Positions 49,885 to 58,316 of a stretch of 64,000 nucleotides of DNA are shown piece after piece; position 1 is the stretch's first letter, and every line of letters begins with the position of its first letter. This stretch comes from Kribbella rubisoli. Its GTDB lineage: Bacteria; Actinomycetota; Actinomycetes; Propionibacteriales; Kribbellaceae. Under the pieces are notes generated by a model. That model did not search any database. It had not been told where the DNA came from and saw nothing but the letters and a program-made list of their open reading frames with translations. The position numbers were made by a program, and so were the translations under genes. The stretch lies in the NCBI RefSeq assembly GCF_004217145.1, contig NZ_SHKR01000003.1, positions 1-64,000 on the forward strand, given 5' to 3'.

Positions 49885-52800
49885 ATGGAGTCGGGGATTT
49901 ACGACGCGCTCGTCACGAATGGGCTGCTCGAGGCGATCGTGGCTGGTGAGGCCGGTGGGCAGATTGCTGTCCTTCATGATGTCGACGAGGCTGATCAACC
50001 TGAGGTCCTCGCGCGGCATGTGAGTGACGCCGTACTGCGGGTGCTCGGCAGCACACGTGATGAGGGGAAGCGTGTTGCATTAGTCAACGACCTGCTCCAG
50101 CGTCTGGCGGAGCACGCCGACGGGCTGCCCGACGGCGCGATACGTCAACTGCACGCTGTACGCCCGCCCGCTCGCCCCGGCATCACGACGTACGGCGATG
50201 CACGTCCAAGCACTCCGCTTTCCGAGGCGGCCCTGCTCACCAACTCTCATGGTGAACCGTCATTGGGGCCGGAGTTGCGCGCCGAGATCGACACGTCGGA
50301 TGAGGTTGACCTCATCTGCGCGTTCGTGAAGTGGTACGGCCTCCGCCTGCTTGAGCCTGAGCTGCGCCGGCTGCGACTTCGCGATGCCCCGTTCCGCGTC
50401 ATCACGACCACTTACCTCGGCGCGACCGATCGACCCGCCCTCGACCGGCTCGTCAACGACTTCGGCGCCGAGGTGAAGATCCAGTACGACGTACTGCGCA
50501 CCCGCCTGCACGCGAAGGCGTGGCTGTTTCGACGGAACACTGGCTTCGACACGGCGTACGTCGGATCGTCCAATCTCTCGCGAGCCGCTCTGCTCGATGG
50601 CGTCGAGTGGAATGTCCGGCTCTCGCGGATCGGCACGCCGGGTCTACTGAAGAAGTTCGGCGCCACCTTCGACACCTATTGGAATGACTCGACCTTTGAG
50701 TCCTACGATCCGGCGCGCGACCGTGACCGCCTCGACGATGCGCTGGCAGAAGCGGGCAACCGCAAGACTTCGGATCGCGTAACGGTCTCGCTCGCCGGCC
50801 TCGAAGTACGTCCGCGGCCGTATCAAGCCGAGATGCTCGAGGAGATCGAGGTCGAGCGTGAAGTCCACGACAGACATCGCAACCTTGTCGTAGCGGCGAC
50901 TGGCACCGGCAAGACAGTCATCGCCGCGCTCGACTACCGGCGGCTCCGCGACGCCGCTCTTCAGCGCGGTGAGCCTGCGCCGTCGCTCCTCTTCGTCGCC
51001 CATCGACGAGAGATCCTCCAGCAATCACTCCGCACGTACCGCGAAGTCCTGGCTGACGCCACCTTCGGGGAGGAATACCACTCGGGCACACGTCCCGAGC
51101 GGTGGCGACACGTGTTCGCCTCAGTGCAGGCGCTAAATGCGTACGAAGTCACGACTATGCCAGCAGACGCCTTTGAGATTCTCGTTGTGGACGAGTTCCA
51201 CCACGCGGCTGCACCGACGTATCGACGCCTTCTCAACCACCTCCAGCCACGCGAACTGCTCGGTCTGACCGCGACACCGGAACGCACCGACGGCTTCGAC
51301 CTGCTGAGCTACTTCGGCGGGAGAACAGCAGTCGAGCTGCGACTCTGGGAAGCTCTGTCAGCCGACCTGCTCTGCCCGTTCCACTACTTCGGCATCGCCG
51401 ACGGCACGCAGCTGACAGATCTGCAGTGGAAGCGCGGCCGATACGACGAACAGGAACTCGAGAAGCTCTACACCGGTAACGACAACCGCGCAGCCATTGT
51501 CCTGCGCGAAGTCCGGGACAAGCTCTCCGACGTCAGCTCGATGAGAGCGCTCGGCTTCTGCGTTTCGATCGCTCACGCCGACTACATGGCCAAGGTCTTC
51601 AACGACGCCGGCATCCCAGCACGGTCAGTCTCAGGATTGACTCCGACGCATGAGCGCGACCAGGCTCTGCGTGATCTCAAGGACCGCCGCGTCAACGCGC
51701 TCTTCGCCGCCGACCTCTTCAATGAAGGGCTCGATCTGCCCGAGGTCAACACCGTTCTCTTTCTCCGTCCGACCGAAAGCCCAACGGTCTTCCTCCAGCA
51801 ACTCGGCCGTGGTCTGCGGCAGGCAGACGGTAAGCCTGTCCTCACAGCACTCGACTTCGTCGGACACCAACGCAAAGAATTCCGCTTCGACTTACGCTTC
51901 CGAGCGCTCACCGGCAACGCCCGCCGAGGCCTAGAGCGACAGGTCGAACAAGGCTTCCCGCTCCTACCGTCCGGCTGTGAGATTGTCCTCGACAAAGTCG
52001 CTCAGGAAGTCGTCCTCTCCAACCTCCGAGGCCAGGTGACCGGACGCTGGCAGGACATGGTGAAGGAACTCAAGGCACAGGGCGAGCAGACCCTGCCGAC
52101 CTTCCTCGACGAATCGGGGGCCGATCTGAGCGACGTACTGCGGACCGGGCGAAGCTGGACCGCCTTACGCCGTGACGCCGGACTGCCAACCCGTCAGGGA
52201 TCCGCCCACGAATCGGGCCTGCTGCGGCGCGTACGCGCTCTTGCACACGTGGACGATCCCGAGCGTCTTCAAACCTATCGACGTCTCCTCCAGGACGACG
52301 GCCCGACGTACGACGAACTGCCGCCGACCCACCGCACCTACGCCCGCATGCTGTTCTTCTCACTCTGGCCGAACGGCGGGGGCTTCTCGTCGTACGCCGA
52401 CGGCCTCAACGCACTCCGTCAAGAGCAGGCCGTCCGAGACGAACTGCTCGAGGTCACTGAGTTCGCGATGGACCACGCACGCCACCGCACGCACCGTCTC
52501 GCCAACCGGCTCAGCGATCTCCCGCTCCGCGTGCATGCGCAGTATCAACGCGAGGAAATCCTCGCCGCTCTCGACTACGCCAACCTTCAGCGGCGCCCCA
52601 GCACGTTCCAATCCGGCGTCGTCTACTCCCAAGAACGGAACGTCGACGCTTTCCTCGTCACCCTCACCAAGTCGGAAGCGGATTACTCTCCCACGACGAT
52701 GTACCGGGACTACGCGATCAGCCCGACCCTCTTCCACTGGGAGTCCCAGAGCAACACCTCCGTCGACTCCCCCACCGGCCAGCGCTACCTCAACCACCGC

Positions 52801-52989
52801 GACCAAGACACAAACATCCTGATCTTCGCCCGCCAACACAAACTCACCGACCTAGGCACCGCCCCCTACCTCTTCCTAGGCCCAGCCACCTACACCACCC
52901 ACACCGGCAGCCGCCCCATAGCCATCACCTGGCACCTAACCCACCCCATGCCCACAGAGGTCTTCCAGGCAGCATCGGTGGTCGCATAG
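49885..52989 (+). CDS. PLD-nuclease/DEAD helicase/DUF3427 protein (candidate defence effector)
   Basis: 1034 residues, three parts. Residues ~100-260 are a phospholipase-D-like nuclease with TRLHAKAWLF (His209, Lys211) and VGSSNLSRAA (Asn230). Residues ~310-720 are a superfamily-2 helicase: Walker A VAATGTGKT (Lys343), VDEFHHAAA (Asp436), LTATPERTDG and QLGRGLRQ. Residues ~790-1030 are DUF3427, with FLVTLTKSEADYSPTTMYRD, HWESQSNTSVDSPTGQRY and PYLFLGPATY. This combination is known in bacterial genome islands and is thought to be a restriction-like nuclease-helicase. It is divergent from the interrupted GIY-YIG gene. GAAGGGG precedes the start. Confidence 0.85.
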   Translation: MESGIYDALVTNGLLEAIVAGEAGGQIAVLHDVDEADQPEVLARHVSDAVLRVLGSTRDEGKRVALVNDLLQRLAEHADGLPDGAIRQLHAVRPPARPGITTYGDARPSTPLSEAALLTNSHGEPSLGPELRAEIDTSDEVDLICAFVKWYGLRLLEPELRRLRLRDAPFRVITTTYLGATDRPALDRLVNDFGAEVKIQYDVLRTRLHAKAWLFRRNTGFDTAYVGSSNLSRAALLDGVEWNVRLSRIGTPGLLKKFGATFDTYWNDSTFESYDPARDRDRLDDALAEAGNRKTSDRVTVSLAGLEVRPRPYQAEMLEEIEVEREVHDRHRNLVVAATGTGKTVIAALDYRRLRDAALQRGEPAPSLLFVAHRREILQQSLRTYREVLADATFGEEYHSGTRPERWRHVFASVQALNAYEVTTMPADAFEILVVDEFHHAAAPTYRRLLNHLQPRELLGLTATPERTDGFDLLSYFGGRTAVELRLWEALSADLLCPFHYFGIADGTQLTDLQWKRGRYDEQELEKLYTGNDNRAAIVLREVRDKLSDVSSMRALGFCVSIAHADYMAKVFNDAGIPARSVSGLTPTHERDQALRDLKDRRVNALFAADLFNEGLDLPEVNTVLFLRPTESPTVFLQQLGRGLRQADGKPVLTALDFVGHQRKEFRFDLRFRALTGNARRGLERQVEQGFPLLPSGCEIVLDKVAQEVVLSNLRGQVTGRWQDMVKELKAQGEQTLPTFLDESGADLSDVLRTGRSWTALRRDAGLPTRQGSAHESGLLRRVRALAHVDDPERLQTYRRLLQDDGPTYDELPPTHRTYARMLFFSLWPNGGGFSSYADGLNALRQEQAVRDELLEVTEFAMDHARHRTHRLANRLSDLPLRVHAQYQREEILAALDYANLQRRPSTFQSGVVYSQERNVDAFLVTLTKSEADYSPTTMYRDYAISPTLFHWESQSNTSVDSPTGQRYLNHRDQDTNILIFARQHKLTDLGTAPYLFLGPATYTTHTGSRPIAITWHLTHPMPTEVFQAASVVA

Positions 52990-53012
52990 CGAACCGCGGA
53001 TAGAACCAACGG

Positions 53013-53540
53013 CTATGTGGGGCTCGGCGAGCCATGACGCTCGCGTCGGCGCGCCGCAATCCACCGAAACCATCTCCTGACAGGCCAGCGATGGCGTGCG
53101 GTTGGATCCGGTTTCAATCTGCCGATGATTCCAGGGCAGTTCGACGGCTCGTGTTCGCCTGCTTCCCAGCATCGGCGTACGAGCACGAACTCGTCAGAGC
53201 GGGCGCTCGCGAGAGTCGTTGACGCCTCTAATCCCCTCACAATCGCCGCGTGCCAGACCGCCCAGGTTCTTGCGTCGAACCATCCCAGGCGCGCGAGCTC
53301 AAACTCGTCCTCACACAACCTCAGGTACCGCTGGTCCTGGAGATCGACCTGATCAGGGGCGCATCTCTCGGCGTGCCGTCGTTCGTCGTCAATCTCCCAG
53401 AACCTCTGGACATACAAGTTTGCGAGCTCATGCCTGCGAGCACGGCGTGCCTGGAAGAGTTGGTACACGGCGATCAGCACACCTGCTGAGGTGATCAGAT
53501 CAGTGGCGGTCGCGATGCTAATGATGTCTCCCCCTCGCAC
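53013..53540 (-). CDS. Single-pass membrane protein, hypothetical
   Basis: 175 residues. The N-terminus has one hydrophobic segment (TATDLITSAGVLIAVYQLF, residues ~11-29) followed by a basic QARRARRHEL stop-transfer. The rest is charged and helical (LYVQRFWEIDDERRHAER, ARLGWFDARTWAVWHAAI), ending in a very basic Arg-rich tail. This resembles the small DUF-type membrane proteins common in Actinobacteria. It converges with the helicase gene 23 bp away. Function unknown. Confidence 0.6.
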   Translation of the reverse strand: MRGGDIISIATATDLITSAGVLIAVYQLFQARRARRHELANLYVQRFWEIDDERRHAERCAPDQVDLQDQRYLRLCEDEFELARLGWFDARTWAVWHAAIVRGLEASTTLASARSDEFVLVRRCWEAGEHEPSNCPGIIGRLKPDPTARHRWPVRRWFRWIAARRRERHGSPSPT

Positions 53541-53659
53541 TGCGTGACGCCCGATCTATCGGCACCCCGCGGGCGCCGTTACATGGAGCATGCGGAGCGC
53601 GCGGGCTGAGGACCGAACGACGACGAGAACGCCTGCATGGCACGCGCTGGATAGACCGC

Positions 53660-54373
53660 TTAGCGGGTTAGGTCGGCGGTGAATTGGTAGGCGTCGCCTC
53701 TGTAGTGGTTGGTGCCGGAGAGGAGGGGGGTGGTGTCTTGGGTGTAGGCGATTTCGGTGGCGACGAGGATCGCCGCGGCGGGTGGGAGGTTGAGGAGGGT
53801 GGCGAGGGTTTCGGTGGCGTTTTGGGCTTGGACTGTGTAGCGGGAGTAGGCGAACTCGATGTTGTGGGATGAGAAGAGTTCGTAGAGGGATGCGTCAGTT
53901 AGGTCGGCCTCGCCGAGCCAGGGGGCTACCGCCAAGGGGATGACTAAGTCTTCGACGGTGACTGGACGGCCGTCCATGCCGCGGAGGCGGCGGATGGCTG
54001 TTACGGGGGCGGTGGGGGCTAGGTGGAGGCGGTGGGCCTCGTCGAGGGTGGCGGGGCGTTCTCGGTGGTCGAGGATTTCTGAGGTGGGGCGGAAGCCGAG
54101 TTCGTGGGCCATCTCGGTGAAGGACTGGAGCCGGCTCGGGGGTTCGCGCAGGACGAGGTCGCGGACGTACCAGCCGCGTTGGGGTGATGGGGCGATGAGG
54201 CCGTCGTCGGAGGCGGCCTGGAAGCCGGCGCGGACGGTCATCCGGCTGAGGCCGGTCTCCAGGGCGAACTGACGTTCACTCGGCAGACGGCTGCCGCTCG
54301 GGTACTTCCCGCGGACGATCCCCTCGCGGATCCGTTTCTTGACACGCTCAACAGCGGGCTCACTCACGGCCAT
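53660..54373 (-). CDS. GntR-family regulator (HutC/UTRA type) of the amino-sugar operon
   Basis: 237 residues from the ATG at 54373. The longer open frame overlaps the operator region and is not used. The winged helix reads KKRIREGIVRGKYPSGSRLP, then ALETGLSRMTVRAGFQ. A UTRA ligand domain follows (RPATLDEAHRLHLAP, then YRGDAYQF). This is the DasR/NagR branch, which senses amino-sugar phosphates. It is divergent from the ABC/NagB/GH4 operon, with matching half-sites in the 111-bp gap. It should repress that operon until a phosphosugar ligand appears. Confidence 0.85.
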   Translation of the reverse strand: MAVSEPAVERVKKRIREGIVRGKYPSGSRLPSERQFALETGLSRMTVRAGFQAASDDGLIAPSPQRGWYVRDLVLREPPSRLQSFTEMAHELGFRPTSEILDHRERPATLDEAHRLHLAPTAPVTAIRRLRGMDGRPVTVEDLVIPLAVAPWLGEADLTDASLYELFSSHNIEFAYSRYTVQAQNATETLATLLNLPPAAAILVATEIAYTQDTTPLLSGTNHYRGDAYQFTADLTR

Positions 54374-54379
54374 CACTAT

Positions 54380-54439
54380 ACCAGTTTTACCGTCTCCCTC
54401 AGGCACAATTCAAAACTGGTTCACACTGGCATAACTGGT
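54380..54439. promoter_or_regulatory. Operator array of the amino-sugar regulator
   Basis: ACCAGTTTT at 54380-54388 and AAAACTGGT at 54412-54420 form a perfect 9-bp inverted repeat (23-bp centre). ACTGGC at 54425 and ACTGGT at 54434 add direct repeats at 10- and 9-bp steps, so at least four ACTGG half-sites exist. ACTGGT is the half-site of DasR-type GntR regulators. They lie in the divergent gap and face both genes. Confidence 0.6.
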
Positions 54440-54484
54440 TTCAGCGTCGTAGGGTGGCGGGAAGTCACAGACGAAGGAGTCACG

Positions 54485-55825
54485 ATGGTCAGCAGGCGGA
54501 ACGTGTTGAAGTCGGGGGCCGCGCTCGGACTGTTCACACTGGCCGGTTGCGCACCGCAAGGCACGCAGGCGAGCAGCGCACCGACCACACCCGCCAAGTC
54601 GATCGACGTCGCCAAGGCCGGCCCGGTGACGCTGACCATGCTCGACTTCTGGGGCGGTGACGCTGCCAGCTGGGTGGCCGGCGCGGTGAAGGGGTTCCAG
54701 GCGAAGTACCCGAATGTCACCATCAAGCGCACGTCGGTCGACTGGGGTCAGCTCACGCAGACGGCCAATCTGCGATTGAAGGAGAAGAACCCGCCGGACA
54801 TCATCACGGTCAACAACGGCTGGCAGTCCCTCGGCACGTTGTCCAAGGCGGGCCTGGTGCTCAACCTGGACGGGTACTCGAAGTCGTTCGGCTGGGACAA
54901 GTTCCCGAGCACGATCCTGCGGCAGACGCAGTTCACGACCGACGGCGCGGAGATGGGCAGCGGCTCGTTGTTCGCGACGCCGGTCGCCAGCTCGTCACTG
55001 ATCGGCCTCTACTACAACAAGACGGTTCTCGACAAAGCTGGCGTCACGCCGCCGACCGATCTCGCCTCGTTCGAGGATGCATGCACGAAGGCCAAGGCCG
55101 CGGGCATCATCCCGATCGGCTACGGGTCACAGGACAAGGGTTCGTCGACGGCGATTCTTCTTGCCCTGCAAGACCTTTTCGGCGATCAGAAGAAGATCAA
55201 CGACTTCGTCTACTCGACCGGCGAGGTGAAGGCCACCGACATCGGGATGTCCGAGGCGGCCGAGCGGCTCAAGTCGTACCAGGACAAGAACTGGCTGACG
55301 CCGAATCATGCCGGCATCCAGTACGCCGATGCGATCGACGCGTTCCTCAAAGGCAAATCCGCGTTCCGCTTCGAATACACCGGAACCCTTGCTTTCAAGG
55401 GAAATCAGAAGCAGGAGTACGGCTACGTCCAACTCCCGCAGGCCACCGGCGGGAAGGTCGTCGGTACGGGCGCCTCGACGGCCGTCGCGCTCGGATCAAA
55501 GTGTGCGCACCCGGATGTTGCCGCTGCCTTTCTCGATTTCCTCGCCGGCCCGCAAACCGCGCAGTACGTCGTCGAGGCCGGGCTCCTCCCCTTGCTCAAT
55601 GACGTCAAGGCGCCGGCGGACAACCCGGAATTCGGTACCGAGATCGCTGGTCAGCGGTCGCTCGACAAGGACAACGGATACGTCCCGTACTTCGACTGGT
55701 CGACGCCTTCGATGCTCGACACGCTCGGCGGCCAGGTGCAATTGCTGCTCGCCGGCCGGAGCACACCGGATGACCTGGTCAAGGCGGTGCAGGCCGACTA
55801 CGACAAGTTCCAGGCCGCGCGATGA
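54485..55825 (+). CDS. Sugar ABC transporter solute-binding lipoprotein
   Basis: 446 residues with GAAGGAG upstream. The signal peptide carries a Tat-like SRRNVLKSG and a lipobox TLAGC (Cys22). The mature protein is a family-1 binding protein: TLTMLDFWGGDAASWVAGAV, PDIITVNNGWQSLGTLSKAG, NKTVLDKAGVTPPTDLASFE, AFLKGKSAFRFEYTGTLAFK and TGASTAVALG are all characteristic. It should bind an amino-sugar oligomer or glycoside and feed the two permeases downstream (4-bp overlap). The ATPase is not encoded here and is probably a shared MsiK-like one. Confidence 0.9.
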   Translation: MVSRRNVLKSGAALGLFTLAGCAPQGTQASSAPTTPAKSIDVAKAGPVTLTMLDFWGGDAASWVAGAVKGFQAKYPNVTIKRTSVDWGQLTQTANLRLKEKNPPDIITVNNGWQSLGTLSKAGLVLNLDGYSKSFGWDKFPSTILRQTQFTTDGAEMGSGSLFATPVASSSLIGLYYNKTVLDKAGVTPPTDLASFEDACTKAKAAGIIPIGYGSQDKGSSTAILLALQDLFGDQKKINDFVYSTGEVKATDIGMSEAAERLKSYQDKNWLTPNHAGIQYADAIDAFLKGKSAFRFEYTGTLAFKGNQKQEYGYVQLPQATGGKVVGTGASTAVALGSKCAHPDVAAAFLDFLAGPQTAQYVVEAGLLPLLNDVKAPADNPEFGTEIAGQRSLDKDNGYVPYFDWSTPSMLDTLGGQVQLLLAGRSTPDDLVKAVQADYDKFQAAR

Positions 55826-56745
55826 GTGTTCTGGCGATCGGTCGCACGAAAGCGCGAACCCGAACCGTCTCGCGGCAAACCCGCAAACGGCGCTGGATCG
55901 GTCTGCTCTTCCTCTCCCCCGCACTCCTGCTGTACGGCGTGATCGTGCTCGTGCCGCTCCTCCAAACGGTCAACTACTCGTTCTACAAATGGGATGGCGT
56001 CAGCGAACCGACCTGGGTCGGGCTGCGCAACTACCTTGAATTCGGCCGCGATCCACGGATGTACGCCGCCTTCGGCCACGTCCTGGTGCTGATTCTGATG
56101 TTCGGCCTGATCCCTCTCGGCCTCGGACTGATCAGCGCGGCGCTGTTGAGCAGAGCGAAGATCCGCGGCGAAGGCATCTACCGGTGGTTCCTGTTCCTGC
56201 CGCAGGTGCTCACGAGCGTCGTGGTGGCGATCATCTGGAAGCGCATCTACGCGCCGGACGGCCCGTTGAACAGCCTCTTGCGCGGAGTCGGCCTCGGCCA
56301 CCTCACGCGCAACTGGCTCGGTGACTTCACCTGGGCGCTGCCGTCGCTCGGCATGATCGGTGTCTGGGGCGGTTTCGGGTTCACCATGGTGCTGTTCCTG
56401 GCCGGCATTCTCGCGATTCCGGACGAGCTGTACGAGGCCGCGCGGCTGGACGGTTCGACACGTTGGCAGGAGTTCTGGCTGATCACGCTCCCCAGCCTGC
56501 GCGGGCAAATGGCAATCGCCCTCACCCTGACGATCACCGGTGCGCTGAGGACCTTCGACATGGTCTACATCACCACACAAGGCGGGCCCGGAACGGCCAC
56601 GACTACACCCGCGCTTCTCCTTTACCAGTTGGCCTTCGTCAATCCTGATGTCGGTAGGGCATCCGCAACTGGCGTCGTACTGGCCGTTCTGTGCCTTGGC
56701 ATCGCGGTCGGTATCACGCGGATCATGGAGAACAAAGACCGATGA
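55822..56745 (+). CDS. Sugar ABC transporter permease (MalF-type)
   Basis: 307 residues and six membrane segments (GLLFLSPALLLYGVIVLVP, VLVLILMFGLIPLGLGLISA, FLFLPQVLTSVVVAIIWK). The cytoplasmic EAA loop is DELYEAARLDGSTRWQEFW followed by LITLP, which contacts the shared ATPase. The N-terminus has a basic pre-segment (RTKARTRTVSRQTRKRRW). It is coupled to the binding-protein gene by a 4-bp overlap (ATGA) and to the next permease by another 4-bp overlap. It should be half of the membrane channel. Confidence 0.9.
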   Translation: MSVLAIGRTKARTRTVSRQTRKRRWIGLLFLSPALLLYGVIVLVPLLQTVNYSFYKWDGVSEPTWVGLRNYLEFGRDPRMYAAFGHVLVLILMFGLIPLGLGLISAALLSRAKIRGEGIYRWFLFLPQVLTSVVVAIIWKRIYAPDGPLNSLLRGVGLGHLTRNWLGDFTWALPSLGMIGVWGGFGFTMVLFLAGILAIPDELYEAARLDGSTRWQEFWLITLPSLRGQMAIALTLTITGALRTFDMVYITTQGGPGTATTTPALLLYQLAFVNPDVGRASATGVVLAVLCLGIAVGITRIMENKDR

Positions 56746-57554
56746 TCTCCAGGTTCGAACGCGTCTCGAATTACGTCATCGTCATCGCGCTGACGGTCGG
56801 AGTGCTGTTCCCGGTCGCGTGGTTCGTCCTGACCTCGCTCAGCCCCAACACGTCGGGAGCGCTGGACTTCTCGAACATTGCCTGGAGCAACTTCACGGCT
56901 GCCTGGCACGACGGGAACCTCGCCCACTCGATGTATGCGTCGCTGGTCATCACGGTGTCAGCGGTGATCGGACAGACCATCCTCGCGATTCTTTCCGGGT
57001 ACGCGTTCGGCGTCCTCGGGGTGGTCGGCGAACGTTTCCTCTTCCCGGTCATCCTGCTCGGAATGATGGTCTCGACCGAAGTCATCGTCATCCCGCTGTA
57101 CTACGAGTTCCAGCGCATCGGGCTGACCAACTCGTGGCTCGGACTCGTCATCATTCAACTCGGAATGGGCGTGCCGTTCGGGACGTACTGGATGCGGGCC
57201 ACATTCCGGGCACTCCCCCGCTCGGTGATGGATTCCGCCGCTGTCGACGGTGCGGGAGTGTGGAACACGTTGTGGCGCATCCTCGTCCCGATGGCGCGTC
57301 CTGCAGTACTCACACTGGTGCTGCTGTCGTTCATGTGGACCTGGAACGACTTCTTCCTTTCCCTTATTTTCTTGGGAGATCCGGACAAACAGACCGCTAC
57401 CGTTGCCCTGGGCGCCTTCCAGGGACGGCATGTGCTGCAGGTCAATCTGATGGCGGCCGGATCGTTGATCGTGTCGCTTCCGGTCGTGGCTCTCTACCTG
57501 TTCTTCCAGCGCGAATTCATCAGTGGCGTCATGGCCGGCGCGGTCAAGGAGTGA
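56742..57554 (+). CDS. Sugar ABC transporter permease (MalG-type)
   Basis: 270 residues from the ATG at 56742, overlapping the previous stop. Membrane segments include VIVIALTVGVLFPVAWFVL, VSAVIGQTILAILSGYAFG and VLTLVLLSFMWTWNDFFLSL. The EAA-type loop reads RSVMDSAAVDGAGVWNTLWR then ILVPMARP. The C-terminal REFISGVMAGAVKE is the signature ending of MalG-like permeases (QRxxVxGxxxGAVK). It pairs with the MalF-type permease. The next gene begins 1 nt after its stop. Confidence 0.9.
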   Translation: MISRFERVSNYVIVIALTVGVLFPVAWFVLTSLSPNTSGALDFSNIAWSNFTAAWHDGNLAHSMYASLVITVSAVIGQTILAILSGYAFGVLGVVGERFLFPVILLGMMVSTEVIVIPLYYEFQRIGLTNSWLGLVIIQLGMGVPFGTYWMRATFRALPRSVMDSAAVDGAGVWNTLWRILVPMARPAVLTLVLLSFMWTWNDFFLSLIFLGDPDKQTATVALGAFQGRHVLQVNLMAAGSLIVSLPVVALYLFFQREFISGVMAGAVKE

Positions 57555-57555
57555 C

Positions 57556-58314
57556 GTGACAACGCCAATCACCGTGCTGCCCGACGCCTCCCAACTCGGT
57601 GAGACCGTAGCGCAACGGATTCTGGACCAACTGGCCACAGGCCGGGCGATCATCGGCTTTCCCGCCGGCCGCAGTGCCACTCCAGTCGCAGCAGCACTGA
57701 AGCAATCCGGAGCCCACCTGGACGGCCTGCAGATCGTGATGATGGACGAATACGTCACCAGGCACGGAAGCAGTTGGCGACTACTGGACCCGCACACACC
57801 CCACAGCTGCATCGGCTGGGCCCAACGGAACCTGCTCGGCCCGCTGGGCCTTGGTCCGACCAGTCTCCTCACCCCGGACCCGAACGAGCCCGAAGCCTTC
57901 AAGCAGGAGATCCTCGACCGCGGCGGAATCGACCTCTTCCTACTAGCCAGCGGTCAAGGCGACGGCCATGTCGCCCTCAACGGACCCGGTACGCCGCGGC
58001 ACGCGCCCACGCGGGTCGTCGAGCTGCCCGAGTCGACCCGCCGCGACAACATGTCCACCTTCCCCCATCTGCAGTCCCCCGCCGACGTTCCGACGTACGG
58101 CGTCACTATCGGTACTGCGGAACTCGTCGAGCTCTCGCACTCCGCGGTGATGCTGCTCTGGGGCGAGAACAAGGCGCACGCCTTCGATCGCATCATTCAG
58201 GCCGACAGCTACGACCCGTTGTGGCCGGCAACCATCGTGCACGACTGCCGCAACGCCCTCATCTACGCGGACGAAGAAGCCGCACAAAAGTCAGAACGAG
58301 AAGGAGTCTCCTAG
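57556..58314 (+). CDS. NagB-like glucosamine-6-phosphate deaminase/6-phosphogluconolactonase family protein
   Basis: 252 residues from the GTG at 57556, with AAGGAG 5 nt upstream. The NagB/RpiA fold has the phosphate loop IIGFPAGRSATPVAAALK, the MMDEYVTRHGS motif (catalytic Asp/Glu) and LLASGQGDGHVALNGPGT (GxGxxGHxAxN type). ALIYADEEAA is near the end. The order and spacing are those of NagB, although the usual FNEP is LNGP. In this operon it should deaminate or isomerise an amino-sugar phosphate made by the kinase. It is followed by the GH4 gene after 2 bp. Confidence 0.8.
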   Translation: MTTPITVLPDASQLGETVAQRILDQLATGRAIIGFPAGRSATPVAAALKQSGAHLDGLQIVMMDEYVTRHGSSWRLLDPHTPHSCIGWAQRNLLGPLGLGPTSLLTPDPNEPEAFKQEILDRGGIDLFLLASGQGDGHVALNGPGTPRHAPTRVVELPESTRRDNMSTFPHLQSPADVPTYGVTIGTAELVELSHSAVMLLWGENKAHAFDRIIQADSYDPLWPATIVHDCRNALIYADEEAAQKSEREGVS

Positions 58315-58316
58315 AC

